A DNA stretch of 33,772 nucleotides, from NCBI RefSeq assembly GCF_017573545.1, contig NZ_JAGEOK010000060.1:1-33772 (forward strand), written 5' to 3'. Of the stretch, positions 6,555-15,230 are shown piece after piece. The number at the start of each line of letters is the position of its first letter. Within the stretch, counting starts at the first letter, position 1. Position numbers and translations under genes: made by a program. The stretch comes from Actinomadura nitritigenes. GTDB lineage: Bacteria > Actinomycetota > Actinomycetes > Streptosporangiales > Streptosporangiaceae. The notes below the pieces were generated by a model that had not been told where the DNA came from, ran no database searches, and worked only from the letters and a program-made list of their open reading frames with translations.

Positions 6555-7412
6555 ATGTCACAGCCCATCGTCGTAGGCGTCGACGGATCCGAGCACGCGG
6601 ACCGGGCCGTGGACTGGGCGGCCACCGAGGCGAACCTGCGTCACCGGCGCCTTCACATCGTTCACGCCGTCGAGAACTGGCCGTACGGCGCGCCGCTGTT
6701 CGCACCGGCGGAGACGATCGGTCTCATGTCCCGGGTGGGGCGCGGCGTTCTCGTCGCCGTGGCCGAGCGTGTCCGGGAGCAGTGGCCCGACCTGGAGGTC
6801 AGCACGGCGCTCGTCTCGGACGACGCGCCGCATGCCCTGATCGAACAGACCGCGGGCGCTTTCGAGGTCGTCGTGGGCCACCGCGGCGTCGGCGGGTTCA
6901 CCGGTCTGATGCTGGGATCCGTCGGCCTGCGGATGGCCGCGCGCTGCACGATTCCGGTCGTCATCGTGCGCGGGACGGCTGACGAGCGAGGGGAGGTCGT
7001 CGTCGGGCTCGACCTCCAGAAGGACGCGGACGCGATCCTTCACTACGCGTTCGACGCGGCCGCCCTGAACGGAGCGTCACTGCGGGTCATGCACGCCTGG
7101 CGCGTCTCGCAGACCCTCGTCGAGGCGGGCTTCGCCCCCGATCGGGACAAGGCGGAACGGGTGGAACGGGAGTTCCTCGACCGCCTCGCCGCGGCGTACG
7201 CGCCCTGGCAGGCGAAGTACCCGCAGGTCGACGTGGTTCCCGAAGTGGTCATGGCTCACCCGGTGACCGCCCTGTCGGACGCGTCGCACGCGGCCCGCCT
7301 GGTCGTGGTGGGCGCCCACACGCGGTCGTGGACGGCGCCTCGTCTCGGGTCCGCGGCGCACGGTGCGATCCACCACGCGCACTGCCCCGTCGCCGTCGTC
7401 CCTTCCACCTGA
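6555..7412 (+). CDS. universal stress protein, tandem UspA domains
   Basis: 285 residues from ATG 6555, with GAGGAGA upstream. Two UspA domains are present: domain 1 from 'PIVVGVDGSEHADRAVDWAA' to 'CTIPVVIVRG' (about 4-140), and domain 2 from 'GEVVVGLDLQKDADAILHYAF' to 'HCPVAVVPS' (about 147-284). Domain 1 has the ATP-binding G-2x-G-9x-G-S pattern ('VGHRGVGGFTGLMLGS'). In domain 2 the second Gly is missing ('VGAHTRSWTAPRLGS'), so only one nucleotide site is expected. Two-domain USPs of this type are core members of DosR and OsdR regulons (Rv2623, Rv2005c, Rv1996). It precedes narK on the same strand with 330 bases between, and has its own DosR-like box, so it is probably a separate unit induced under low oxygen. 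Confidence 0.93.
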   Translation: MSQPIVVGVDGSEHADRAVDWAATEANLRHRRLHIVHAVENWPYGAPLFAPAETIGLMSRVGRGVLVAVAERVREQWPDLEVSTALVSDDAPHALIEQTAGAFEVVVGHRGVGGFTGLMLGSVGLRMAARCTIPVVIVRGTADERGEVVVGLDLQKDADAILHYAFDAAALNGASLRVMHAWRVSQTLVEAGFAPDRDKAERVEREFLDRLAAAYAPWQAKYPQVDVVPEVVMAHPVTALSDASHAARLVVVGAHTRSWTAPRLGSAAHGAIHHAHCPVAVVPST

Positions 7413-7520
7413 GGCCGTTCGAAGGAGGATCCGCTGGACGGCGTCTCCAGCGCCCCTTCAGGGGCTCTGAGCCAACGGTCGCTCCTTCACCGCCCTCAAA
7501 CGCCCTGAGTTTTCCCGAAC

Positions 7521-7548
7521 AGCGGTCCCGCCTTCGCGCGGGGCCGCT
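7521..7548 (+). terminator. hairpin terminator candidate after USP gene
   Basis: AGCGGTCCCGC and GCGGGGCCGCT form an 11-bp stem (one G-U pair in RNA) around the six-base loop CTTCGC. No T-run follows, as is common in actinomycetes. It lies about 110 bases after the USP stop and ahead of the narK control elements. Confidence 0.5.
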
Positions 7549-7606
7549 GTGACGTATGCCGCGCCCTCCCCGCACCCTGTCGGCGGGCCGGAAGGGTCCG
7601 GTTTAC

Positions 7607-7620
7607 GGGACCAACGTCCC
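7607..7620 (+). promoter_or_regulatory. DosR/DevR-like box upstream of narK
   Basis: GGGACCAACGTCCC, with palindromic outer arms GGGAC and GTCCC, lies 123 bases before the narK ATG. Both outer half-sites match the DosR core GGGACTTTNGTCCC. In M. tuberculosis the nitrate transporter gene narK2 is also under DosR. Confidence 0.6.
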
Positions 7621-7629
7621 TGTTTGCGG

Positions 7630-7670
7630 TGATCTGAATCGATCAAGGTGGTCTCGACGCGAATCGATCA
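7630..7670. promoter_or_regulatory. paired GAATCGATCA repeats (second regulator site?) upstream of narK
   Basis: GAATCGATCA occurs twice, at 7636-7645 and 7661-7670, exactly 25 bases apart. The first copy is part of the inverted repeat TGATC-N6-GATCA (7630-7645), which has the size and spacing of a CRP/FNR-family site. These repeats stand out as AT-rich. They lie between the DosR-like box and the narK start and could bind a nitrate- or redox-responsive regulator, or carry promoter elements. Confidence 0.45.
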
Positions 7671-7742
7671 CGTTTCGCGGCGTGCGCTCGGGTACCGGCC
7701 GTGCCCGAAGCGCAGCACCGACGAACGAGGCGGGTGGACGCA

Positions 7743-9122
7743 ATGGGAGCATCACGGGAGCGGGCAGGCCTGCCGGGGGAGGCGCCGGCGGCGGCCGAAG
7801 GCGGACCGCGCCCGATGGTGATGCTGGTGCTGGTCACGTTGGGGTTCGCGCTGAACTTCTGGGCGTGGGCGCTGCTGAGCCCGCTCGGCCCCCGGTTCAA
7901 GGAGTCGCTGCACCTCAGCTCGTTCGAGCAGGCCCTGCTCGTGGCGGTGCCGGTGGTCGTCGGGTCGCTCGGCCGGATCCCGGTCGGGGCGCTGACCGAC
8001 CGGTTCGGCGGCCGGATCATGCTCCCGGTGGTGTCGGCGGTGACGATCGTCCCCGTCCTCTACCTGGGGCTCGCCGGGCACTCCTCGCTGGCCGAGCTGC
8101 TGGCGGGCGGGTTCTTCCTCGGCGTCGGCGGGACGGCGTTCGCGGTGGGGGTGCCGTTCGTCAACGCCTGGTTCCCGCCGGAACGGCGCGGGCTCGCGAT
8201 CGGCGTGTTCGGCGCGGGCATGGGCGGCACCGCGATCAGCGCGCTGACCACGGTCCGGATGGTCGACCGGTGGGGCGAGGCGACGCCGTTCGTGGTGACC
8301 GCGGTCGTGCTGGCGGTCTACGCGGTGGTCGCGGTGGTCGTGCTGAGGGAGGCGCCGGGGCGCGCGGTTCCGCAGGAGCCGCTCGCGCGGCGGCTGGCCG
8401 CGACGGCCCGGCTGGGCGTCACGTGGCAGGCGGCGGCGCTGTACGCGGTGGCGTTCGGCGGGTACGTGGCCTTCTCGGTCTACCTGCCCACCTACCTCAA
8501 GACCGAGTACGGGCTCACCCAGGTGGACGCGGCGAACCGGATGGCGGGCTTCGTCCTGCTGGCGGTGGTGATGCGCCCGGTCGGCGGGTGGCTGTCGGAC
8601 CGGCTCGGCCCGGTGCGCGTCATGGTCGTGTCGCTGGTGGCGACCGCGGTGTTCGCGCTGGTCCAGGCGCCCGCGCCGGTGCTGCTGCCGCTCGGGACGA
8701 TCGCGTTCCTCGGCATGGCGGCGGCGCTCGGCGTCGGCAGCGGCGCGACGTTCGCGCTGGTCGCGCAGGCGGCGCCGGCGAACAGGGTCGGCGCGGTGAC
8801 CGGCGTGGTCGGCGCCGCCGGCGGTCTCGGCGGGTTCGTCCCGCCGCTGGTGATGGGCTCGATCTACGGAAGCCTCGGCTCGTACGCGGTCGGGCTCGTC
8901 CTGCTGGCCGTGGTCGCGGGGGCCGCCGCGCTCTTCACCGCCACGGTGGTGCGGCGGGCCGCCATTCCACAACAATCCGGTGAACCGGACATCGCGCCGC
9001 CGATCATCGGGCAGGGACCACCCCATGCCCGCGACGTCGACGAGCCGCACGGAGTACCACGCATGACGAACGAGGACGGCGTCGCGGAGGACGCAGCGGC
9101 CGGCAGGAAGGAACAGTCTTAG
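7743..9122 (+). CDS. narK: nitrate/nitrite transporter NarK (MFS, NNP family)
   Basis: 459 residues from ATG 7743 (GTG 7701 is possible but lacks a ribosome site). About 12 hydrophobic helices lie between residues 25 and 400. NNP-family marks are the Arg in helix 2 ('LGRIPVGALTDRFGGR'), the Arg in 'VVMRPVGGWLSDRLG' (the pair that binds the substrate anion), and the Gly-rich nitrate signature 'GAVTGVVGAAGGLGGFVPP' in the second half. It imports nitrate and/or exchanges it for nitrite across the membrane. The frame ends in a hydrophilic tail of about 55 residues, longer than usual for NarK. Its TAG stop overlaps the narG GTG by one base, so it is the first gene of narK-narGHJI and supplies the reductase, whose active site faces the cytoplasm. 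Confidence 0.95.
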   Translation: MGASRERAGLPGEAPAAAEGGPRPMVMLVLVTLGFALNFWAWALLSPLGPRFKESLHLSSFEQALLVAVPVVVGSLGRIPVGALTDRFGGRIMLPVVSAVTIVPVLYLGLAGHSSLAELLAGGFFLGVGGTAFAVGVPFVNAWFPPERRGLAIGVFGAGMGGTAISALTTVRMVDRWGEATPFVVTAVVLAVYAVVAVVVLREAPGRAVPQEPLARRLAATARLGVTWQAAALYAVAFGGYVAFSVYLPTYLKTEYGLTQVDAANRMAGFVLLAVVMRPVGGWLSDRLGPVRVMVVSLVATAVFALVQAPAPVLLPLGTIAFLGMAAALGVGSGATFALVAQAAPANRVGAVTGVVGAAGGLGGFVPPLVMGSIYGSLGSYAVGLVLLAVVAGAAALFTATVVRRAAIPQQSGEPDIAPPIIGQGPPHARDVDEPHGVPRMTNEDGVAEDAAAGRKEQS

Positions 9123-12100
9123 TGAACGACGAGAGCGGACGCGGTGCCCGGCCCGGAATGGACGGCCCTGTCGAGCAGGCGCTGGTGGGGACGCGGAGGT
9201 ACTTCACCCGCGCGAAGGTGTCTCCCGACCTGCGGACGCTGACGAAGGCGGGCGGCCGGCAGGCGGACGCGTTCTACCGGGACCGGTGGTCGCACGACAA
9301 GGTGGTGCGGTCCACCCACGGGGTGAACTGCACCGGCTCCTGCTCGTGGAAGGTGTACGTCAAGGACGGCATCATCACCTGGGAGGCGCAGCAGACCGAC
9401 TACCCGTCGGTCGGCCCGGACCGCCCGGAGTACGAGCCGCGCGGGTGCCCGCGCGGCGCGTCCTTCTCCTGGTACACCTACTCGCCCACGCGGGTCCGCT
9501 ACCCCTACGTCCGCGGCGTGCTGCTGGAGATGTACCGGGAGGCGAAGGCGCGGACCGGCGATCCGGTCGCGGCGTGGCAGGAGATCGTGTCCGATCCGGA
9601 GAAGTCCCGGAGGTACAAGGACGCGCGCGGCCGGGGCGGTCTGGTGCGGGCGACGTGGGACGAGGCGACCGAGATGGCCGCCGCCGCGTACGTGCACACC
9701 ATCAAGGAGTACGGCCCCGACCGCGTCGCGGGCTTCTCGCCGATCCCCGCGATGTCGATGGTGTCGCACGCGTCCGGCTCCCGGTTCACCTCGCTGGTCG
9801 GCGGGACGATGCTGTCGTTCTACGACTGGTACGCCGACCTGCCGGTGGCGTCGCCGCAGGTCTTCGGCGACCAGACCGACGTGCCGGAGTCGGGCGACTG
9901 GTGGGACGCCGGATACCTGATCATGTGGGGTTCCAACCTGCCGGTGACGCGGACCCCGGACGCGCACTGGATGACCGAGGCCCGGTACCGGGGGCAGAAG
10001 GTCGTGGCCGTGTCGCCCGACTACGCCGACAACGTCAAGTTCGCCGACGAGTGGCTGGCCGCGCAGCCCGGAACCGACGGCGCGCTGGCGATGGCGATGG
10101 GCCACGTGATCCTCAAGGAGTTCTTCATCGACCGGCAGGTCCCCTACTTCACCGGCTACGTGAAGCGCTACACCGACCTGCCGTTCCTGGTGCGGCTGGA
10201 GCGGCGCGACGGCGTGTTCGTTCCCGGCAAGTTCCTGACGGCGGCCGACCTGCCGGGCGCGGAGGCGGAGTCGGAGAACGCGGCGTTCAAGACGGTGATC
10301 CTGGACGAGGTGACCGGCCGGCCGCTCGTCCCGAACGGGTCGCTCGGCTTCCGGTACGGCGAGGCAGGCGAGGGCAGGTGGAACCTGGACCTGGGCGACG
10401 CCGACCCGCTGCTGTCGGTGGAGGGCGGCGAGGCCGTCGAGGTCGAGCTGGCCCGGTTCGACGCCGCGGACGGCGCCCCGGGGACGCTGCGGCGGGGCGT
10501 TCCCGTCCGCGAGGTCGGCGGCCACGTCGTCACGACGGTCTACGACCTGCTGCTGGCCCAGTACGGGGTACGGCGGGACGGGCTGCCCGGCACCTGGCCG
10601 TCCGGGTACGACGACGCGGCCGAGCCGTGCACCCCGGCGTGGCAGGAGGGCATCACCGGCGTGCCCGCGCAGGCGGCCGAGCGGATCGGGCGGGAGTTCG
10701 CCGCGAACGCCGAGGAGTCCCGCGGCCGGTCGATGATCGTCATGGGGGCGGGCACCAACCACTGGTTCCATTCCGACACGATCTACCGGGCCTTCCTGGC
10801 CCTGACGTCGCTGACGGGCTGCCAGGGCGTGAACGGGGGCGGCTGGGCGCACTACGTCGGGCAGGAGAAGTGCCGCCCGGTGACGGGATGGGCGCAGCTG
10901 GCCTTCGGCCTCGACTGGTCGCGCCCGCCCCGGCAGATGATCGGCACGGCGTTCTTCTACCTGCACACCGACCAGTTCCGCTACGACCATTTCGACGCCG
11001 GCGCGCTCGCCGCCGCGGGCGGGGGCGGGCGGCTGGCCGGGCGCACCACCGCCGACATCATCGCGCAGGCGGCGCGCCTCGGCTGGATGCCGTCCTACCC
11101 GACCTTCGACCGCAACCCGCTCGACCTCGCCGACGAGGCCGAGGCCTCCGGGAAGCAGGTCGGCGAGCACGTCGTCGAGGAGCTGAAGGCCGGGCGGCTG
11201 AAGTTCGCCTGCCAGGACCCGGACGCGCCGGAGAACGTCCCGCGCGTCCTGACCGTCTGGCGGTCGAACCTGCTCGGCTCGTCCGCCAAGGGCGACGAGT
11301 ACTTCCTGAAGCACCTGCTCGGCACCGGCAACGCCGTCAGGGCGGAGGAGGCGGCACCCGAGCAGCGGCCCAAGGAGGTCGTGTGGCGCGACGAGGCGCC
11401 CGCCGGGAAGCTCGACCTGCTGCTGTCGCTGGACTTCCGGATGACCAGCACCACGCTCTACTCCGACATCGTGCTGCCCGCGGCGACCTGGTACGAGAAG
11501 CACGACCTGAACACCACCGACATGCACCCGTTCGTGCACTCGTTCAACCCGGCGATCGCTCCGCCCTGGCAGACCCGCAGCGACTGGCAGGCGTTCCAGG
11601 CGATCGCCGCCGCGTTCAGCCGGCTCGCCGAGACGCACCTCGGCGTCCGCAAGGACGTCGTCGCGATGCCGCTCCTGCACGACACCCCCGACGAGATGGC
11701 GACGCCGCACGGGCGGGTCGCCGACTGGGCGGCGGGGGAGTGCGAGCCGGTCCCGGGCGTGACGATGCCGAAGCTGGTGACGGTGGAGCGCGACTATCCC
11801 GCGGTCGCGGCGAAGATGAGCGCGCTCGGGCCGCTGGCGGAGAAGCTGGGCGCCACCACCAAGGGCGTCACCTTCGACGTGGCGGAGCAGGTCGAGTACC
11901 TGGCGCACAAGAACGGCGTGGTCCGGGGCGGACCGGCCGACGGGCGGCCGTCCCTGCAGCGGGACGTGCAGGCCTGCGAGATGATCCTCGCGTTCTCCGG
12001 CACCACCAACGGGCACCTGGCCACCCAGGGCTTCCACACGCTGGAGAGACGCACCGGGACCGAGCTCGCCGACCTGGCCGCCGAGCACGAGGGCAAGCAG

Positions 12101-12823
12101 ATCACGTTCGCCGACACCCAGGCCCGCCCCGTGCCGGTCATCACCTCGCCGGAGTGGTCGGGCTCGGAGAGCGGCGGGCGCCGCTACTCGCCGTTCACGA
12201 TCAACGTGGAGCGGCTGAAGCCATGGCACACGCTGACCGGAAGGCAGCACTTCTACCTCGACCACGACTGGATGGCCGAGATGGGCGAGCAGATGCCGAC
12301 GTTCCGCCCGCCGCTGAACATGTCGGCGCTGTTCGGCGAGCCGCGGCTCGGGGAGACCGGCGAGCTCGGGCTGACCGTCCGGTACCTGACCCCGCACAAC
12401 AAGTGGTCGATCCACTCCGAGTACCAGGACAACCTGTTCATGCTGTCGCTGTCGCGCGGCGGACCGGTGATCTGGATGAGCGGGACGGACGCCGCGAAGA
12501 TCGGGGTGCGCGACAACGACTGGATCGAGGCGGTGAACCGCAACGGCGTCGTCGTGGCCCGCGCGATCGTCTCGCACCGGATGCCCGAGGGCACGGTGTA
12601 CATGTACCACGCGCAGGACAAGCTCATCGACGTCCCGCGGTCGGAGACGTCCGGGCGGCGCGGCGGTGTGCACAACTCGCTGACCCGCCTGCTGCTCAAA
12701 CCGTCCCACCTCATCGGCGGGTACGCGCAGCTGTCGTTCGCGTTCAACTACCTCGGCCCGACGGGGAACCAGCGCGACGAGATCACCGTCATCCGCCGGC
12801 GCTCCCAGGAGGTGCAGTACTGA
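9122..12823 (+). CDS. narG: respiratory nitrate reductase alpha subunit NarG
   Basis: 1233 residues from GTG 9122, with AGGAAGG upstream, overlapping narK by one base. It is a full-length molybdo-bis(MGD) catalytic subunit reducing nitrate to nitrite on the cytoplasmic side. The N-terminal FS0 iron-sulfur site is present as His66-x3-Cys70-x3-Cys74 ... Cys109 ('THGVNCTGSCSWKVYVKDG', 'EPRGCPRG'). The Mo-coordinating Asp is Asp235 in 'SFYDWYADLP'. The 'GFSPIPAMSMVSHASG' and 'WGSNLPVTRTPDAHW' blocks closely follow Escherichia coli NarG. There is no twin-arginine signal, consistent with the cytoplasm-facing Nar type rather than Nap. The C-terminal cofactor domain ends 'GYAQLSFAFNYLGPTGNQRDE'. Its stop overlaps the narH start by one base (TGATG). 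No disruption seen. Confidence 0.98.
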   Translation: MNDESGRGARPGMDGPVEQALVGTRRYFTRAKVSPDLRTLTKAGGRQADAFYRDRWSHDKVVRSTHGVNCTGSCSWKVYVKDGIITWEAQQTDYPSVGPDRPEYEPRGCPRGASFSWYTYSPTRVRYPYVRGVLLEMYREAKARTGDPVAAWQEIVSDPEKSRRYKDARGRGGLVRATWDEATEMAAAAYVHTIKEYGPDRVAGFSPIPAMSMVSHASGSRFTSLVGGTMLSFYDWYADLPVASPQVFGDQTDVPESGDWWDAGYLIMWGSNLPVTRTPDAHWMTEARYRGQKVVAVSPDYADNVKFADEWLAAQPGTDGALAMAMGHVILKEFFIDRQVPYFTGYVKRYTDLPFLVRLERRDGVFVPGKFLTAADLPGAEAESENAAFKTVILDEVTGRPLVPNGSLGFRYGEAGEGRWNLDLGDADPLLSVEGGEAVEVELARFDAADGAPGTLRRGVPVREVGGHVVTTVYDLLLAQYGVRRDGLPGTWPSGYDDAAEPCTPAWQEGITGVPAQAAERIGREFAANAEESRGRSMIVMGAGTNHWFHSDTIYRAFLALTSLTGCQGVNGGGWAHYVGQEKCRPVTGWAQLAFGLDWSRPPRQMIGTAFFYLHTDQFRYDHFDAGALAAAGGGGRLAGRTTADIIAQAARLGWMPSYPTFDRNPLDLADEAEASGKQVGEHVVEELKAGRLKFACQDPDAPENVPRVLTVWRSNLLGSSAKGDEYFLKHLLGTGNAVRAEEAAPEQRPKEVVWRDEAPAGKLDLLLSLDFRMTSTTLYSDIVLPAATWYEKHDLNTTDMHPFVHSFNPAIAPPWQTRSDWQAFQAIAAAFSRLAETHLGVRKDVVAMPLLHDTPDEMATPHGRVADWAAGECEPVPGVTMPKLVTVERDYPAVAAKMSALGPLAEKLGATTKGVTFDVAEQVEYLAHKNGVVRGGPADGRPSLQRDVQACEMILAFSGTTNGHLATQGFHTLERRTGTELADLAAEHEGKQITFADTQARPVPVITSPEWSGSESGGRRYSPFTINVERLKPWHTLTGRQHFYLDHDWMAEMGEQMPTFRPPLNMSALFGEPRLGETGELGLTVRYLTPHNKWSIHSEYQDNLFMLSLSRGGPVIWMSGTDAAKIGVRDNDWIEAVNRNGVVVARAIVSHRMPEGTVYMYHAQDKLIDVPRSETSGRRGGVHNSLTRLLLKPSHLIGGYAQLSFAFNYLGPTGNQRDEITVIRRRSQEVQY

Positions 12824-14556
12824 TGCGGGTCATGGCCCAGATGTCGATGGTGATGAACCTCGACAAGTGCATCGGCTGCCACACGTGCTCGGTCACCTGC
12901 AAGCAGGCGTGGACCAACCGCAGCGGCGTCGAGTACGTGTGGTTCAACAACGTCGAGACGCGCCCCGGCCAGGGGTACCCGCGCCGGTACGAGGACCAGG
13001 AGCGCTGGCGCGGCGGCTGGACGCTCAACAAGCGCGGCCGGCTCGCGCTCAAGGGCGGCGGCCGGCTGCGCAAACTGCTGACGATCTTCTCCAACCCGAA
13101 GCTGCCGGGGATCGGCGACTACTACGAGCCCTGGACCTACGACTACGAGACCCTCACCGACGCGCCGCTGCAGGAGCACACGCCCGTCGCCCGCCCGAAG
13201 TCGCTGCTGTCGGGCAAGGACACCAAGATCTCCTGGTCGGCGAACTGGGACGACGACCTGGGCGGCTCGGTCGAGCACGGCGACAAGGACGTCCTGCTCA
13301 AGGACATCTCCGACAAGGTGAAGATGGAGTTCGACAAGACCTTCATGTTCTACCTGCCGCGGATCTGCGAGCACTGCCTCAACCCGTCGTGCGCCGCGTC
13401 CTGCCCGTCCGGCGCCATCTACAAGCGCACCGAGGACGGCATCGTCCTGGTCGACCAGGACCGCTGCCGCGGCTGGCGGATGTGCGTGTCCGGCTGCCCG
13501 TACAAGAAGGTGTACTTCAACCACCGCACCGGCAAGGCCGAGAAGTGCACCTTCTGCTTCCCGCGCGTCGAGGTCGGCATCCCGACGGTCTGCTCGGAGA
13601 CGTGCGTGGGGCGGTTGCGCTACATCGGGCTGATGCTCTACGACGCCGACAAGGTGCTGGAGGCCGCGTCCGCCCCCGAGGACACCGACCTGTACGAGGC
13701 GCAGCGGCAGGTGTTCCTCGACCCGCACGACCCGCAGGTCATCGCGGCGGCGGAGCGCGACGGCATCCCGGCCGACTGGATCGAGGCCGCCCAGCGGTCC
13801 CCGGTGAACGCCCTGATCAACACCTACAAGGTGGCGCTGCCGCTGCATCCGGAGTACCGGACGATGCCGATGGTCTGGTACATCCCGCCGCTGTCCCCGG
13901 TCGTCGACGTCGTCCGCGACACCGGGCACGACGCCGAGGACAGGGGGAACCTGTTCGCGGCGATCGACGCGCTGCGCATCCCGGTGGAGTACCTCGCCGA
14001 GCTGTTCACCGCCGGGGACACCGCCCCGGTCGACGCCGTCCTGCGCAAGCTGGCCGCGATGCGCTCCTACATGCGCGACATCAACCTCGGCCGCGACCCC
14101 GACGGCACGATCCCCGAGGCGGTGGGCATGTCGGGCGAATCCATGTACGACATGTACCGGCTGCTCGCCCTCGCCAAGTACGACGAGCGCTACGTCATCC
14201 CGCCCGCGCACGCCGAGCAGGCCCACGGCCTGGAGGAGCTGGCGACCGAGTGCGCGCTGGACTACGACGGCGGCCCGGGCATGGGCGGAGCCGGGCTGGG
14301 CGGCGGCTCCGGCCCGTTCGGTGAGGCGTCCGGGCGACCGAACCCGATCGCGGTGGAGAACTTCCACATGCTCCGGGAGCGGCAGACCTCCGACAACCCG
14401 GTCGACCCGGCCGACAAGCACAAGCGCGTCAACCTGCTGAACTGGGACGGCAAGGGCATGCCGACCGGCCTGTTCCCCGAGCGCCGCGGCGACGGCCCGG
14501 AGGGCGCCGGCCCGCCCGCCGGCTCCGGCGCCGCCGAGACGGAGCCCAGGCCATGA
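12823..14556 (+). CDS. narH: respiratory nitrate reductase beta subunit NarH
   Basis: 577 residues from ATG 12823, with AGGAGGT ten bases upstream inside narG. It is the electron-transfer subunit carrying four clusters. Cluster motifs are Cys16-x2-Cys-x2-Cys-x3-Cys ('CIGCHTCSVTCKQ'), 'CEHCLNPSCAASCP', 'CRGWRMCVSGCP' (Trp replaces the second Cys, as in NarH proteins carrying a 3Fe-4S cluster) and 'CTFCFPR ... CSETCVGR'. It passes electrons from the NarI hemes to NarG. The C-terminus adds a Gly-rich linker (about 487-505) and an extension containing 'NPIAVENFHMLRERQ' and 'RVNLLNWDGKG', making it longer than the E. coli protein (about 510). Its stop overlaps narJ by 3-4 bases (ATGA), so expression is coupled. 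Confidence 0.97.
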   Translation: MRVMAQMSMVMNLDKCIGCHTCSVTCKQAWTNRSGVEYVWFNNVETRPGQGYPRRYEDQERWRGGWTLNKRGRLALKGGGRLRKLLTIFSNPKLPGIGDYYEPWTYDYETLTDAPLQEHTPVARPKSLLSGKDTKISWSANWDDDLGGSVEHGDKDVLLKDISDKVKMEFDKTFMFYLPRICEHCLNPSCAASCPSGAIYKRTEDGIVLVDQDRCRGWRMCVSGCPYKKVYFNHRTGKAEKCTFCFPRVEVGIPTVCSETCVGRLRYIGLMLYDADKVLEAASAPEDTDLYEAQRQVFLDPHDPQVIAAAERDGIPADWIEAAQRSPVNALINTYKVALPLHPEYRTMPMVWYIPPLSPVVDVVRDTGHDAEDRGNLFAAIDALRIPVEYLAELFTAGDTAPVDAVLRKLAAMRSYMRDINLGRDPDGTIPEAVGMSGESMYDMYRLLALAKYDERYVIPPAHAEQAHGLEELATECALDYDGGPGMGGAGLGGGSGPFGEASGRPNPIAVENFHMLRERQTSDNPVDPADKHKRVNLLNWDGKGMPTGLFPERRGDGPEGAGPPAGSGAAETEPRP

Positions 14557-15230
14557 GGATCGGACCCGCGAAGAAGGCCCGCTTCACCGAGACGGAACTG
14601 GCCACCGCCTGGCAGGTCGCGTCACTGCTGCTCGGCTACCCCGACGAGGAACTGCTCGGGCGGCGGCCGCTGCTGCGGCGGGCCGTCGGGAGCCTGCCCG
14701 CTCCCGCCGCCGAACCGCTGACCCGTGTCCTCGACCATCTGGACGCGACCCCGCCGCAGGACCTCGCAGCGGAGTACGTCGCGACGTTCGACCACCGCAG
14801 ACGCTGCTGCCTGTACCTGACGTACTACGCCTACGGCGACACCCGCAAGCGCGGCATGGCGCTGCTGCGCTTCAAGCAGGCGTACGCCGCGGCCGGACTC
14901 GATCTGGACGCCACCGAACTGCCCGACCATCTCGCCGTCGTGCTGGAGTTCGCCGCCACCGGCGACCTCGCCCAGGGGCGCCGGCTGCTCGTGGAACACC
15001 GGGCCGGACTGGAACTCCTGCGGCTGTCCCTCACCGAGGCGGGGTCGCCGTGGACGGCCGTGCTGGAGGCGGTCTCGGCGACGCTGCCGCCGCTGACCGG
15101 CCGGAACGAGGAGGCGGTCGCCCGCCTCATCGCCGAAGGCCCGCCCGAAGAGGAGGTCGGCCTCGCGCCCTACGGGACGGCGTCGGGTCCCGTCTTCCTG
15201 CCCGATCCGGTCCTGGAGGCCCGCTCATGA
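14553..15230 (+). CDS. narJ: nitrate reductase molybdenum cofactor assembly chaperone NarJ
   Basis: 225 residues from ATG 14553, overlapping narH as ATGA. An all-helical TorD/NarJ-type chaperone: 'LATAWQVASLLLGYPDEELL' at the N-terminus, the conserved 'AAEYVATFDHRRRCCLYLTYYAYGDTRKRG' block (about 70-98), and 'LPDHLAVVLEFAA' (about 122-134). It binds NarG, helps insert the Mo cofactor and iron-sulfur cluster and lets the NarGH complex dock to NarI; it is not part of the final enzyme. Two adjacent Cys in the conserved block differ from typical members, which usually have other residues at one of these positions; significance unknown. Its stop overlaps the narI start by 4 bases. Confidence 0.95.
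   Translation: MRIGPAKKARFTETELATAWQVASLLLGYPDEELLGRRPLLRRAVGSLPAPAAEPLTRVLDHLDATPPQDLAAEYVATFDHRRRCCLYLTYYAYGDTRKRGMALLRFKQAYAAAGLDLDATELPDHLAVVLEFAATGDLAQGRRLLVEHRAGLELLRLSLTEAGSPWTAVLEAVSATLPPLTGRNEEAVARLIAEGPPEEEVGLAPYGTASGPVFLPDPVLEARS

Larger units (their letters stand above)
7413..7742. other. 330-base intergenic region: hairpins, DosR-like box and repeat pair before narK
   Basis: No convincing gene. The left part has a small GC hairpin (GCCCC-TTCA-GGGGC, about 7453-7466) and a stronger one at 7521-7548, probably ending the USP transcript. The right part holds the DosR-like box at 7607-7620 and the twin GAATCGATCA repeats at 7636-7670, so it reads as the narK-nar control region. Its length and stacked elements suggest more than one regulator. 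Confidence 0.6.

Noticed and set aside
9119..12709. Very long minus-strand open frame (about 1196 codons) opposite narG
   Set aside because: It is antisense to a certain narG gene, has low-complexity Arg/Gly/Pro/Val-rich translation and no recognisable domain. Long shadow frames are normal in GC-rich DNA.
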